From a virus, in IMG/VR virus record IMGVR_UViG_3300030104_006348, positions 1 to 27,336 of that record: 27,336 nucleotides of DNA. The stretch is one strand, 5' to 3'. Position 1 is the first letter of the stretch. Every line of letters begins with the position of its first letter. This document shows, piece after piece, positions 1-8,956 of the stretch. Made by a program: the position numbers and the translations under genes. The notes below the pieces were generated by a model. That model did not search any database, was not told the DNA's origin, and saw nothing but the letters and a program-made list of their open reading frames with translations.

Positions 1-366
1 GGTGTAAGTTTGATAGAACTGGGTAATATGTCACCAGAACTTCAGAATAGTGTGTTGAGGGGTAATGGATTAAATGATGATCAGATTAACACTCTTACAG
101 CACCGCTTGAAGCATCACTTGCAAGAGGTTTAAACTTACAACCAGGTGCTGCAAGAGTTACCAGACAAAAAGTTGATGTTACTATTAAAACACCACAATC
201 TCAAAATACAGGTGGTGCAACACAAGTGGTTCCAGTTCAACAGGGTAATGGTCAATTAAATAGTGCTGCTGCATCAGCTCAGGGTAAGGTTCCTAACTTT
301 GGAGCTGAAGATGGTGGGAACTTTGATCTTATCGTCGTTAAATCAATCTATAATATAGTAGGATAA
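1..366 (+). CDS. Unidentified virion-region protein, 5' end outside the window
   Basis: The reading frame is open from the first base, so this is probably the 3' part of a longer gene. A TTG at 10 and an ATG at 28 are the first possible starts inside the window, but neither has a convincing ribosome binding site. The visible part (about 121 residues) is rich in Gln, Asn, Ala and Gly in its middle, with no membrane segment or catalytic motif. It ends in a more hydrophobic stretch around DLIVVKSIYNIVG. The stop lies 3 bases before the next start, so it is likely co-transcribed with the tail lysin gene. I do not recognise the family. From its position it may be a tail or baseplate component, but that is inference. 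Confidence 0.6.
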   Translation, partial: GVSLIELGNMSPELQNSVLRGNGLNDDQINTLTAPLEASLARGLNLQPGAARVTRQKVDVTIKTPQSQNTGGATQVVPVQQGNGQLNSAAASAQGKVPNFGAEDGGNFDLIVVKSIYNIVG

Positions 367-369
367 GAC

Positions 370-3126
370 ATGCCATTACCTATGTTACTGGGAGGAATAG
401 CTAAGGGTATCGCTGGTGGTGCTGCGAAGGGTGCTGCTAAGAAGTTTGTCAGTGGTAAGAAAGATAAAAAACAAGAAGCAAAGACCGAAAGAAAATCAAA
501 GACAAAGGATTTAGGTCAGAAGACTTCAAAGAAAACCAAGGCAAAATCTACACCTAAGACTAAGAAGGTATCGACAGTCAAGTTACCAAAGAGTGTATAT
601 AAAGACGCCAAGAAGGCAGCAAAACCCACAGCAGGTAGTAATGTATCATATGACTCATTAAGTAAACAGCTTGACAATATCAATAAGACTGCTGGAGCAT
701 TAGGAACTCAGGCAGAATCAGAGAGACAGGCAGCGAAGGAAAACTTAAGACAGTCTAGAAAGGATGCTAAAGATAAAAAGGCAGACGACAAAGAGAAACA
801 ACTAGAGAAGAAGAAGGGTAAGAAAGGTGGTGGTATTCTTGGTGCTATAAAAAATGTTGGTAGTGAATTTGGTATAGGTAAATTTCTTACCAATATTGCA
901 CTTGGTGGACTTGCATTATTCCTTCTGAAAAATTTTGATAAGATTGAAAAATTATTCACACAATTAACACAAACATTTCAGAATCCATTTAGGTTTATTC
1001 AGACAAGTATTGTTGCAATGTCAACAGTTTTTGCTGGTCCATTAAGAAATGGATTGAGTTTACTATCAAAACCACTGAAGTTTGCTGGTAACCAGGTTGC
1101 AAAATTAGCTAAAAAAATAGCACCCATGATGAAGAAGACCTTTGCCAAAATTGGTAGTGGTCTTGTAGGTCTTACAAAAAATACTGTTGGTAGATTAACA
1201 AGTGCTATAACTGGTGGTGGAAAGGGTGCTGCTACAGGTGCTGCTCAAGGAACCAATGCCGCACGGAAGGGTCAATCTGTATCCAAGAGTCTTACAAAGG
1301 CAGGAAGACAACAAGGATTATTCAGACAGGCAAGGAAACTTTATGGTGGTGCGGCTAAGGGTGCTAAAAATGTAGCAAAAAAAGGTGCTGGTAGATTACT
1401 TAAAATTGGTGGTGTCTTTAAAAAGGTCCCTGTAATTGGTGGTTTACTTGGTCTGTTTATCGACCTGGCACTTGGTGAACCATTGGATAAAGCATTTGTA
1501 AATGCAATCGGTGGTGGTATCGGAGCGTGGATCGGTGGTGCAATCGGAACAGGACTCATTCCAATCCCTATTCTTGGATCTGCTATTGGTGGTTTTCTTG
1601 GATATGAAATAGGTAAATGGGGTGGAAATGTTTTATATGATATGATTAAGAAGAAGATGGGATTGATTCCTCCTATTGATCCTAAAGACAGGGAGATTGA
1701 TAGAGCATCTGATAGGATACCTGATAGAGATGATAGAGTTACGGGACAAACTTATAAACTACCTAGTGGTGAAAGTAAGGTATGGAATGGATCAAAATTT
1801 GTAACACCTCAGCAGTATCAACAACAGACAGGTAAGACTCCTTTACCTCTGAGTGGTTCAACTCCAAGTACATCATCTCCTCCAAGTGGTCCTCTCAACT
1901 TTAGTGGTTCTACTCAGCAAAAATTAATGTCAGCTGCTCAAGCAGCGATGGCTGCTGGATTTAGTCCAACACTTGCAAAACAAATGGCGGCCATTGCAAT
2001 GGCAGAGTCGGGAGGTGATCCAACAACTGACACCGTTAAGTCAGGGTTAGATCCCCTTAAGAAAAATGAGTATTCTATTGGTTTATGGCAGATCAACTGG
2101 AAGGTCCATGAACCTATGTTGAAAGCCATGGGTATCACAGAAGACGGGTTAAGAGATCCAGCTACTAACGCCAGAGCAGCGAAGAAGATTTACGACATGC
2201 AGGGACTCAATGCTTGGGGTGCATACGGTAACGCAAATTATAATAATTTCTATAGTATGGCTCAGAACTTGAACCTGTCACAACAACAAACCACCACACA
2301 ACCGCCAGGGCAGCAACCAACATCCACACCACTTGGAAGACCCGATCCTTTTGCTCCTGTCTCACAGACAACACCACAAGCACAGGTTGCACAGAGACAA
2401 ATACCTGCAGGACAACAAACACTCACTAACAAAATTCCTTACTCTCAATTCTCTAGTATGACTGGTGGTGGAAAAGTTGGTATGAGTGCAAAGGGTGATT
2501 ACAGAACTGCTCACAGACCAAATCACTTTGGTGTTGATATTGGAACCTCTGGTCAAAAGGGATATTACGTATCACTTAAAGCGGATGGTAAGGTCACTAT
2601 CAATCAATTTGATTCCAGAGGGGGTCATATGGTATTCATACGAGTTGGTAATATTGAATACGTTTTTATGCATCTTGCTCGTAAATCTGCATTGAGTGTT
2701 GGTTCTAATTACACTGCGGGAACTCCTATCGGTGAGATTGGAAACACCGGTAGATCATTCGGTGAACATCTACACTTTGAAGTAAGACCAGCAGGTGGTG
2801 GTTCTGGGACTGGCATAGATCCTAAACCCTACCTTAATATGTTAGAGATTGGTAGACTTGCAACCTCTGATGGAACACAAACACAACAAGTTCAACTATC
2901 TCAAAACCAACAGTCATCTGGTCAAGCTTCGTCGGTAAGTTCCCGTCCTTCTTATGATCCTATGTCACAAAATAATGGTGGAGGTATCGTTCCTGTTGGT
3001 GTTCCTGGTCAGTCCGGTGGTGGTGGAGGTGGAAGAGCATTGAATATGGGTGGTGCTTCTACTCAACAGGTGTTAAATAGTTATTATAAATCTCAACTGA
3101 TGGGATTCTTATATAAACAAGGATAA
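370..3126 (+). CDS. Tail-associated cell wall hydrolase: SLT lysozyme-like plus M23 peptidase
   Basis: A 918-residue protein that probably degrades host peptidoglycan locally during DNA injection. Residues 1-150 are extremely Lys-rich. A hydrophobic segment lies at about 168-188, and a glycine-zipper stretch (GGGIGAWIGGAIGTG and following) at about 353-425 could insert in a membrane. A lysozyme/SLT-like domain spans about 518-640, with candidate catalytic Glu546 in AESGGD and the family signature SIGLWQIN at 569-576. A LytM-type M23 domain spans about 700-815: H719 and D723 (HFGVD), H768, and HLH at 800-802 match the zinc ligands and catalytic histidines of that family. The C-terminus is Gln/Gly-rich with a poly-Gly run. 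The stop overlaps the next start (TAATG). Domain calls rest on motifs. A role as baseplate lysin rather than endolysin is inferred from the hub genes next to it. Confidence 0.85.
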   Translation: MPLPMLLGGIAKGIAGGAAKGAAKKFVSGKKDKKQEAKTERKSKTKDLGQKTSKKTKAKSTPKTKKVSTVKLPKSVYKDAKKAAKPTAGSNVSYDSLSKQLDNINKTAGALGTQAESERQAAKENLRQSRKDAKDKKADDKEKQLEKKKGKKGGGILGAIKNVGSEFGIGKFLTNIALGGLALFLLKNFDKIEKLFTQLTQTFQNPFRFIQTSIVAMSTVFAGPLRNGLSLLSKPLKFAGNQVAKLAKKIAPMMKKTFAKIGSGLVGLTKNTVGRLTSAITGGGKGAATGAAQGTNAARKGQSVSKSLTKAGRQQGLFRQARKLYGGAAKGAKNVAKKGAGRLLKIGGVFKKVPVIGGLLGLFIDLALGEPLDKAFVNAIGGGIGAWIGGAIGTGLIPIPILGSAIGGFLGYEIGKWGGNVLYDMIKKKMGLIPPIDPKDREIDRASDRIPDRDDRVTGQTYKLPSGESKVWNGSKFVTPQQYQQQTGKTPLPLSGSTPSTSSPPSGPLNFSGSTQQKLMSAAQAAMAAGFSPTLAKQMAAIAMAESGGDPTTDTVKSGLDPLKKNEYSIGLWQINWKVHEPMLKAMGITEDGLRDPATNARAAKKIYDMQGLNAWGAYGNANYNNFYSMAQNLNLSQQQTTTQPPGQQPTSTPLGRPDPFAPVSQTTPQAQVAQRQIPAGQQTLTNKIPYSQFSSMTGGGKVGMSAKGDYRTAHRPNHFGVDIGTSGQKGYYVSLKADGKVTINQFDSRGGHMVFIRVGNIEYVFMHLARKSALSVGSNYTAGTPIGEIGNTGRSFGEHLHFEVRPAGGGSGTGIDPKPYLNMLEIGRLATSDGTQTQQVQLSQNQQSSGQASSVSSRPSYDPMSQNNGGGIVPVGVPGQSGGGGGGRALNMGGASTQQVLNSYYKSQLMGFLYKQG

Positions 3127-4448
3127 TGCCAGCTTATCAAAACGCACCAGCATCTCCTGGTAATATTTCAAAATTTAAAATCTCATCTAATGTTTCTGAC
3201 AAGGCACTTGATCTATCGGGTGGTGTTGTAGAATTCAGATATTATGAGAGTGTACTGTCTAATAGTATCACTGCAACTGCTGTTGTTGTAGACAGTGGTT
3301 ATGAAGGTGATGGAGGATCTGTCAAAGCAGCTAAGGGTGTTCTAGATTCCCTACCAATCAGGGGTGGAGAGAGAACAGACATCGCAGTTGAAGATAACCT
3401 TGGAAATAAACTTAAGTTTAAAGATGGATTGTATGTCAATAGAGTAAGAGATGCAGACCCTGGAACTCAAAAAGATGTATTCTTTCTAGACTTTGCGTCT
3501 GCAGAATTCTTTGCCAATGAACAACAAAGAGTCATGCAAAGATTTGAGGGTAAGATATCAGAGCATGTCAAAGAGATCATAGGTACTATCAACGGTAAGT
3601 TTGAACAACTGGATAATACATCTTTGAGTTATAACTTTATTGGTAATGATAGGAAACCATTTTACACTTGTACGTGGTTAGCATCCAAGGCTGTACCAGA
3701 TAAAGACGTGGGTTCAAGAGCAGGATTTTTATTTTATCAAACCAGAGATGGTTTTAACTTTAGATCAATTGATAAGCTCTTTGAACAAGACCCAGTAAAG
3801 ACTTTTATATTCAACAACACGGGCGAAACACCACCTGAAGTTGATGCAAATGTTTTAAGTTACTCTATCGACCAGGATGTTGACCTCAAACAAAACTTGA
3901 CACTTGGTACATATAATAATAGATCTATCTACTTCAATCCATTCTCCATGGATTACTATGTGAAAGAGTACAAATACATTCCAGAAAATCTTGGGGCTGC
4001 AGGTAGATTCTTTGGTGGTGATATGGTAGCCGAAGAGTTCACACAATCACCAACTAGATTGATGAGTCATGTATTTGATGTGGGTGCAATGCCTAATGGA
4101 ACGGGTAACGATCAATTAGATCAGTGGAAGTCAGCCAAAACTGATCCTAACTATGACGCTGAGAACACCATGGCTCAATCAGTCATGAGATATAATCAAA
4201 TGTTCTCTATCAAAACAAACGTGACAATCGCAGCTGATTATAGTATAAAGGCTGGAGACATTGTTAAATGTAAATTCCCTGAAGTACGTGGTGACAGAAA
4301 GGATGGTACTAATCCCCAAACAGATGGCATATATATGGTAGCAAGTGTGTGTCACAGGGTAACTCCAAGGGATAGCTTTACTAAACTAGCGTTAGTCAGA
4401 GACTCCTTTGGTACTAAATCAGGATACAAATCCAGTAGTGCATATTAA
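3126..4448 (+). CDS. Baseplate hub protein, gp27-like
   Basis: A 440-residue soluble, mixed alpha/beta protein without signal peptide or membrane segments. Its length, its position directly before an OB-fold hub protein, and its C-terminal beta-rich part (around IKAGDIVKCKFPEV and DGIYMVASVCHRVTP) fit the T4 gp27 / Mu gp44 type of tail hub, a ring that links the tail tube to the central spike. The start codon overlaps the stop of the lysin gene and its stop overlaps the next start, both as TAATG, so translation is probably coupled and stoichiometry linked. No catalytic motif is visible. The gp27-like call comes from context and overall character; a structural comparison would be needed for certainty. 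Confidence 0.65.
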   Translation: MPAYQNAPASPGNISKFKISSNVSDKALDLSGGVVEFRYYESVLSNSITATAVVVDSGYEGDGGSVKAAKGVLDSLPIRGGERTDIAVEDNLGNKLKFKDGLYVNRVRDADPGTQKDVFFLDFASAEFFANEQQRVMQRFEGKISEHVKEIIGTINGKFEQLDNTSLSYNFIGNDRKPFYTCTWLASKAVPDKDVGSRAGFLFYQTRDGFNFRSIDKLFEQDPVKTFIFNNTGETPPEVDANVLSYSIDQDVDLKQNLTLGTYNNRSIYFNPFSMDYYVKEYKYIPENLGAAGRFFGGDMVAEEFTQSPTRLMSHVFDVGAMPNGTGNDQLDQWKSAKTDPNYDAENTMAQSVMRYNQMFSIKTNVTIAADYSIKAGDIVKCKFPEVRGDRKDGTNPQTDGIYMVASVCHRVTPRDSFTKLALVRDSFGTKSGYKSSSAY

Positions 4449-6847
4449 TGATTGAACAAGGACTCTTTAAAAGATATTTTGTAGGAAGAGATGGATTCAT
4501 CTGGTGGATAGGCCAGGTGGCTCCCGAATCAACATGGGAAGGTAACAAAACAACTCCTCCTCCAGCCAACAACTCAGCCATCAAAGGTTTTGGTGAGAGA
4601 TTCCGTGTCCGTATCATGGGGTATCACACCGCGAATATCGATGAGATACCTGATGAAGAACTACCGTGGGCGTATGTAATGTACCCCGTCACCGCAGGTG
4701 GTGGTGGTCGTAATGGTTCCCAGTCAGCTAACATCTCACAGGGTGATTTCGTCTTTGGTTTCTTCATGGATGGTGAGGATGCTCAGATGCCAGTCATCAT
4801 GGGTATCCTTGGTAACAATGAGTATGCTGCAGTCAGTAAAAATATTACCAAGGCAAGGTTCGTTCCCTTCAGTGGTTACACCGAGAATGATAATGTATCA
4901 TCAACATCATTGAATGTTGATAGAGGTGGTGAGATTGTTAGACAAGAGGGTGCTCAGACACCTGAAGGTAAAACTGATAATGAAGGTGATAAGACTGGTC
5001 AACCTAACAATGCGGAAGTTCATGAGGCAGCATCTGCATCAACTGGAAGACAAAGTGCTGCTGATGATGTTGCTTCAGAAGAGGAGACTAAACCTCTTGC
5101 ACAAAGTGAAGATTGTGAACCATTACCAGTAGGTAGGATTCAAAAAGAAATACAAAATATTATTGTCAAAATTCAAAGATTACAGAAGTCACTCTACAAA
5201 TATTCTGGTGCGGTAAAGAATCGGTTCGGTGATATTCAGAAACAGATCGATAAGGAAATTGAAAAGGTTACTAAATTAATTTCTGGAGGATTAAAAACAG
5301 TCTTCACCACCATAGAGAAGAATGTTCTTAACACTGTGAACAAAGAACTCAAGAAAACATATTTCCTTCTGTTCCCAAATGAAAGACCAGCATTGAAAGC
5401 AGCAGTTGAGACTGTGAATGATTTGATCGCATGTCTGTTCAGAAAATTCATCGGGCAACTTCTAGGACAGGTAGGTAGTTTCGTAAAGGATGCAGCTAAG
5501 AAAGTAATTGATGTTGGTAAGTGTCTTGTAGAGAATTTGATCGGAAACACTCTTGGCAAAATACTTACACAAGTTCAGGATGGTATTAGTGGAGCTTTGA
5601 GTTCTGTTACATCACTTATTGGACAAGCAACTAAAATTGCTGATGACATTCTTGGAGTCATTACGGATGTTCTTTCATTCCTTAAGTGTGATGAGAAACC
5701 TCAGTGTTCCGACGTTACTGAATGGAACATTCTTTCTGGTGGTGGAAAAGTAAGTAAAGGTGACATTGAAAATATTGTTGGGAGTGCTAAGAACTTTGCT
5801 AAAGGATTTCAGACATCAGTTGATAATGCTGTCAATGCAGGAGAGGGTCTTAAAGATACGGTTGAAGATTTGTTGAAGAATGATTTCACAGATGTCTTCA
5901 ATGTATCTGGATGTGGTGTAGGCCCTATAGCATGTGGTCCTCCTTTAGCTGAGTTCTTTGGAGTTGGAGAGGGAGCACTTGGTAATCTAATTATTGGTGC
6001 CGCAGGTGAAGTAATTGGTATTGATATGAAGAGTTTTGGTATCGGATATCAGAAAGGAAGGACATTTGGTAAGGTCAAAGACAATTGTGGTAAGGGAAAG
6101 GGTGCTGTCATTAGACCTATCATTGAAGATTACACTGATGATGACGGTAATACACAGTCTGGTATAGTTGATATTGAGATTGTGTATTCTGGTACAGGAT
6201 ATCTTGCAGCACCAGATGGAAGTAGGGGTGGTAATGAATATACTTGGGCTGACCCCGAAGATACGATTGTCAAGAAACCAAATGGTGATTATGAGGTCCC
6301 AAGACCACCCGGTAATGTGATTGTGGTTGGACCTGGTGATGAAGTTATCACTCCACCTGGTACAATTATCGTTACTGAACCTATTGAGGGCGATCAAGGT
6401 GGTGGTGAGGAAATCAGAGGTGGAATTCCTACTATTCTTGAAGCTCCTGGTGTAATCACATCACCTCAACCAGACTTTAGTAGACAATCTGGAGTGTATC
6501 CAACCGAATCTAATGGTTCTTACCCCGTCATCATGTATCTCTGTGAGATATTCATTGATGATAGTGGTATCAATTATAACTTTGAGGATAAGGTTGTGAT
6601 TGAACCTGACATTGGAGCGAAGGCAGAAGCTAAGTTTGATAAACAGGGGAGGGTCACATCTGTTAAGGTCACCGTACAAGGTGAGGGATTCACAGAATTC
6701 CCAAGGGTTTACATTAGATCTGAAACAGGTTATAATGCTCAATTGAGACCCAAACTCTGTATAGATAGAGTCGGGTCAGACAAACTCAAGGAACCAACAT
6801 CTCAAGATAAGATCATTTCAGTTATAGATTGTGTAGGTAAGATCTAA
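4448..6847 (+). CDS. Baseplate hub subunit, gp5-like OB-fold protein without lysozyme domain
   Basis: A 799-residue protein. Residues about 45-135 (RFRVRIMGYH ... LPWAYVMYPV ... GDFVFGFFMDG ... PVIMGILG) show the OB-fold pattern of the gp5/VgrG N-terminal domain that sits on the hub. An acidic, low-complexity linker follows. Residues about 230-430 are helical and hydrophobic with amphipathic repeats, then a Pro/Gly-rich stretch around 600-680 (VIVVGPGDEVITPPG). The C-terminus carries beta modules with G-x-G-Y/F motifs (GTGY near 586, GEGF at 745-748). T4 gp5 has a lysozyme domain after the OB fold; none is visible here, and wall hydrolysis seems to be delegated to the 918-aa protein upstream. 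It overlaps both neighbouring genes by one base. Confidence 0.75.
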   Translation: MIEQGLFKRYFVGRDGFIWWIGQVAPESTWEGNKTTPPPANNSAIKGFGERFRVRIMGYHTANIDEIPDEELPWAYVMYPVTAGGGGRNGSQSANISQGDFVFGFFMDGEDAQMPVIMGILGNNEYAAVSKNITKARFVPFSGYTENDNVSSTSLNVDRGGEIVRQEGAQTPEGKTDNEGDKTGQPNNAEVHEAASASTGRQSAADDVASEEETKPLAQSEDCEPLPVGRIQKEIQNIIVKIQRLQKSLYKYSGAVKNRFGDIQKQIDKEIEKVTKLISGGLKTVFTTIEKNVLNTVNKELKKTYFLLFPNERPALKAAVETVNDLIACLFRKFIGQLLGQVGSFVKDAAKKVIDVGKCLVENLIGNTLGKILTQVQDGISGALSSVTSLIGQATKIADDILGVITDVLSFLKCDEKPQCSDVTEWNILSGGGKVSKGDIENIVGSAKNFAKGFQTSVDNAVNAGEGLKDTVEDLLKNDFTDVFNVSGCGVGPIACGPPLAEFFGVGEGALGNLIIGAAGEVIGIDMKSFGIGYQKGRTFGKVKDNCGKGKGAVIRPIIEDYTDDDGNTQSGIVDIEIVYSGTGYLAAPDGSRGGNEYTWADPEDTIVKKPNGDYEVPRPPGNVIVVGPGDEVITPPGTIIVTEPIEGDQGGGEEIRGGIPTILEAPGVITSPQPDFSRQSGVYPTESNGSYPVIMYLCEIFIDDSGINYNFEDKVVIEPDIGAKAEAKFDKQGRVTSVKVTVQGEGFTEFPRVYIRSETGYNAQLRPKLCIDRVGSDKLKEPTSQDKIISVIDCVGKI

Positions 6848-7422
6848 TGGCAGCAGAAAAATGTACCCATACCATTAGATATGGCACTGCTGAGGGTGAA
6901 CTTCAGTTTGGCCATATCACAATGGACAATGTTCTATCAGGATGTCTGTTGAGGAGTGGTAGTTCTCTTAATCATTATATTTCTTTGGACTCCTCTGGTG
7001 AGGAGCATAGAAAACATGGTACAATTTGTCGTTCTCCTGGTTCATTTCAGGTTGAGGCAGGAGATAATGTAACAGGTGCTACTCCTGGAGTTTATATCGA
7101 AGCTGTTAGTGGTGATCTGGTATTGAAAGCACCCAGTGGTCGTGTTAAAATTGAAGGTGTCAACATTCAACTGGTCGCAACAGGATCAGATGGAAACAAT
7201 GGTAATGTAGAAATCACTGCCAATGAAAAAGTTATTGTCAAATCACAAATCATTGATTTATCATCTAAAGCATCTACCAAGATTTTTTCTGAAAAGACTG
7301 TTGATGTGATTGGTAGAGCAATTATTGATATCTATGGAGGATTTATTGACATGGCAGACGGAGCGACTAGTGTTAAAAGATCACTAGGAGTATCAATTAA
7401 TGAGGAGAAGAATAACGCATGA
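6847..7422 (+). CDS. Spike-like beta-structured protein
   Basis: A 191-residue protein that probably forms part of the central membrane-puncturing spike. After an N-terminal segment with several Cys and His, residues about 70-180 alternate short hydrophobic strands and turns (GVYIEAVSGDLVLKAPSGRV, then VEITANEKVIVKSQIIDLSS), the pattern expected for a gp5C/VgrG-type triple-stranded beta-helix. It starts within the stop of the OB-fold hub gene (TAATG) and its stop overlaps the next gene as ATGA. The OB fold and needle, a single chain in T4 gp5, therefore seem to be encoded separately. No enzyme motif is seen. It could instead be a generic beta-prism structural protein. Confidence 0.6.
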   Translation: MAAEKCTHTIRYGTAEGELQFGHITMDNVLSGCLLRSGSSLNHYISLDSSGEEHRKHGTICRSPGSFQVEAGDNVTGATPGVYIEAVSGDLVLKAPSGRVKIEGVNIQLVATGSDGNNGNVEITANEKVIVKSQIIDLSSKASTKIFSEKTVDVIGRAIIDIYGGFIDMADGATSVKRSLGVSINEEKNNA

Positions 7423-8195
7423 AGGTACCTGATTTATTTACTGGTAAAAGATTTTTCCTTGGGTTTGGAAACCCTGAGGCTTTAGGAAGAGGTCCAACAG
7501 AAATTCGTGGGTCTGGATATCTACAGGGTCCTACCATTACTGGTGCAGCTGCATTCCCTAATGTATGGGCAACATCAATGATTGGGCCCCTAGCTAATCC
7601 AGAATCACCTCCTCCCTTAATTCCGGGTGCATTGTGTTACGTACCCATTGCAAACCCATTCTCATTGTCTGTTGTAGGAAGCACAGCACTGATGGGTATG
7701 GTTCAGACTAACTTTGATGTGATTGTTGGAAGACACCTTGCAGCTCAGGGTGATGTGATTTCTAATTGTGGTGGTCACGTTCTTTCTCTAAAGAAGAACT
7801 TTGATATCCCTCACCCATCTAAGAAGGGTTATAGACTAAGACATACCTGCCCAGAGGCTCCCACTAATGATGTTTACATCAGAGGAACACTTAAAAATAA
7901 GGATGTTATTGAACTCCCCGATTACTGGGAACGTTTTGTACATCAGGATTCAATTACAGTGAGTATTACTCCTATCGGATCTCATCAGGACATCATTGTT
8001 AGGGGTAACAATGCGAAGGCAATCTACCTTCAATCACGATCCGCTGTTCCAATTCATTGTTACTATCATGTATATGCTGAACGAAAGGACGGAGACAAAT
8101 TAATTCCAGAATACAAAGGTAAATCACCAGCAGACTATCCGGGTGACAACAACCAGTATTCTATTGTAGGATACCATTACGACATCAAGAACTGA
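7419..8195 (+). CDS. Structural protein with C-terminal FDIPHP-type domain, paralog 1
   Basis: A 258-residue protein. The N-terminal half is Gly/Pro-rich with short beta strands and may be an oligomerisation or tip region. The C-terminal part, from about residue 125, carries NFDIPHPSKKGYRLRHTC followed by VYIRG at 152-156, YWERF, ITPIG, CYYHVYAERKDG and DYPG. This domain is shared with the next gene and, as far as I recall, is widespread at the C-termini of marine phage tail proteins, where it is usually left unnamed. At the position where the paralog reads LEGPEAGVYIRG, this copy reads PEAPTNDVYIRG, so a conserved stretch is altered. Its start overlaps the spike gene's stop (ATGA). It may cap the spike or serve as a minor fiber; function is not established. 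Confidence 0.6.
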   Translation: MKVPDLFTGKRFFLGFGNPEALGRGPTEIRGSGYLQGPTITGAAAFPNVWATSMIGPLANPESPPPLIPGALCYVPIANPFSLSVVGSTALMGMVQTNFDVIVGRHLAAQGDVISNCGGHVLSLKKNFDIPHPSKKGYRLRHTCPEAPTNDVYIRGTLKNKDVIELPDYWERFVHQDSITVSITPIGSHQDIIVRGNNAKAIYLQSRSAVPIHCYYHVYAERKDGDKLIPEYKGKSPADYPGDNNQYSIVGYHYDIKN

Positions 8196-8196
8196 C

Positions 8197-8892
8197 ATGA
8201 CATCATCAACACCAGACTTCGGACCATTTTTAGAAAGAAGTGGAGGGGGATCACCCACATGTAACGACAATCAAGTTACAGGACAAGCATCCACTATCTT
8301 CTCATACATTGCTAAACACAGTAATGATGATGACGATGCTCCACATAATCCATATACAAAAGTCCAATGCCAACCATATTATCATTCCACCGCACAGATT
8401 GATCGTCTACAGGTGAACACTGACCTCACCGGTGCAGCCCTTATTAATGTTGGTGGTGTTATCACAGGTTCTAGTGTTCAAGACACTGCTGGTAATATTC
8501 TAGCGGTCAAGAAAGACTTTGACATTCCTCACCCCACTAAAGAAGGACACAGATTGAGACATGTCTGCCTTGAAGGTCCAGAGGCTGGTGTTTATATCAG
8601 AGGAAAATTGAAGGGAACAAGTATCACTGTCCCTGGATACTGGGGTGGTCTGATTGACCCAGAGACCATTAGTGTTCATCTCACACCCATCGGAGCGTAT
8701 CAAGAATTGTATGTTGAATCCATTCAATATGGTAGAAGGATTCAGGTTAGAAATAATTTGAGTGGCCCTATTGAATGTTATTATACAGTCACTGCCGAGA
8801 GAAAGGATGGTGAGAAGTTGATCGCAGAATACAAAGGAACCAGTATCGAGGACTATCCAGGTAATAACGCCGAATACAGCCACAATAAGTAG
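8197..8892 (+). CDS. Structural protein with C-terminal FDIPHP-type domain, paralog 2
   Basis: A 231-residue protein that starts one base after the previous stop and is paralogous to it over the C-terminal ~130 residues. Visible motifs are DFDIPHPTKEGHRLRH (residues 107-122), LEGPEAGVYIRG (125-136), a GYWGG turn, LTPIG, CYYTVTAERKDGEKLI and DYPGNN. The N-terminal ~90 residues differ: polar, with an acidic NDDDDA stretch, then a small beta-repeat (INVGGVITGSSVQDTAG). It closes the coupled hub cluster. A σ70-like promoter begins 14 bases after its stop. It is likely a virion protein of the tail tip or fiber; the domain's exact role is unknown to me. Confidence 0.6.
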   Translation: MTSSTPDFGPFLERSGGGSPTCNDNQVTGQASTIFSYIAKHSNDDDDAPHNPYTKVQCQPYYHSTAQIDRLQVNTDLTGAALINVGGVITGSSVQDTAGNILAVKKDFDIPHPTKEGHRLRHVCLEGPEAGVYIRGKLKGTSITVPGYWGGLIDPETISVHLTPIGAYQELYVESIQYGRRIQVRNNLSGPIECYYTVTAERKDGEKLIAEYKGTSIEDYPGNNAEYSHNK

Positions 8893-8906
8893 TGGCACAC
8901 CCTCAC

Positions 8907-8935
8907 TTGACTTGGTGACTCGGGTCAAGTATAGT
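8907..8935 (+). promoter_or_regulatory. σ70-like early promoter for the 72-aa gene
   Basis: TTGACT (8907-8912) and TATAGT (8930-8935) are separated by exactly 17 bases. The predicted start near 8942 would leave a ~15-base leader with a Shine-Dalgarno AAGGAG. A 7-base inverted repeat, ACTTGAC (8905-8911) and GTCAAGT (8924-8930), overlaps the -35 and spacer and could be an operator. No T4-type late element is present, so host RNA polymerase use early in infection is inferred. Confidence 0.65.
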
Positions 8936-8956
8936 ATTACTGTATCAAGGAGTACC

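Noticed and set aside
3895-3920. TTGACA followed by TATAAT within the gp27-like gene
   Set aside because: The spacing is only 9 bases, too short for a σ70 promoter, and it lies in mid-gene.
5987-6397. 136-aa minus-strand frame within the gp5-like hub gene
   Set aside because: It lies fully inside a well-supported plus-strand gene, has Cys/Ile/Asn/Thr-heavy composition typical of antisense to Gly/Asp-rich coding sequence, and no promoter or ribosome site.
8912-8956. Upstream TTG/GTG starts for the 72-aa gene
   Set aside because: They lie within the promoter spacer, ahead of the predicted transcription start; the ATG at 8957 has an AAGGAG.
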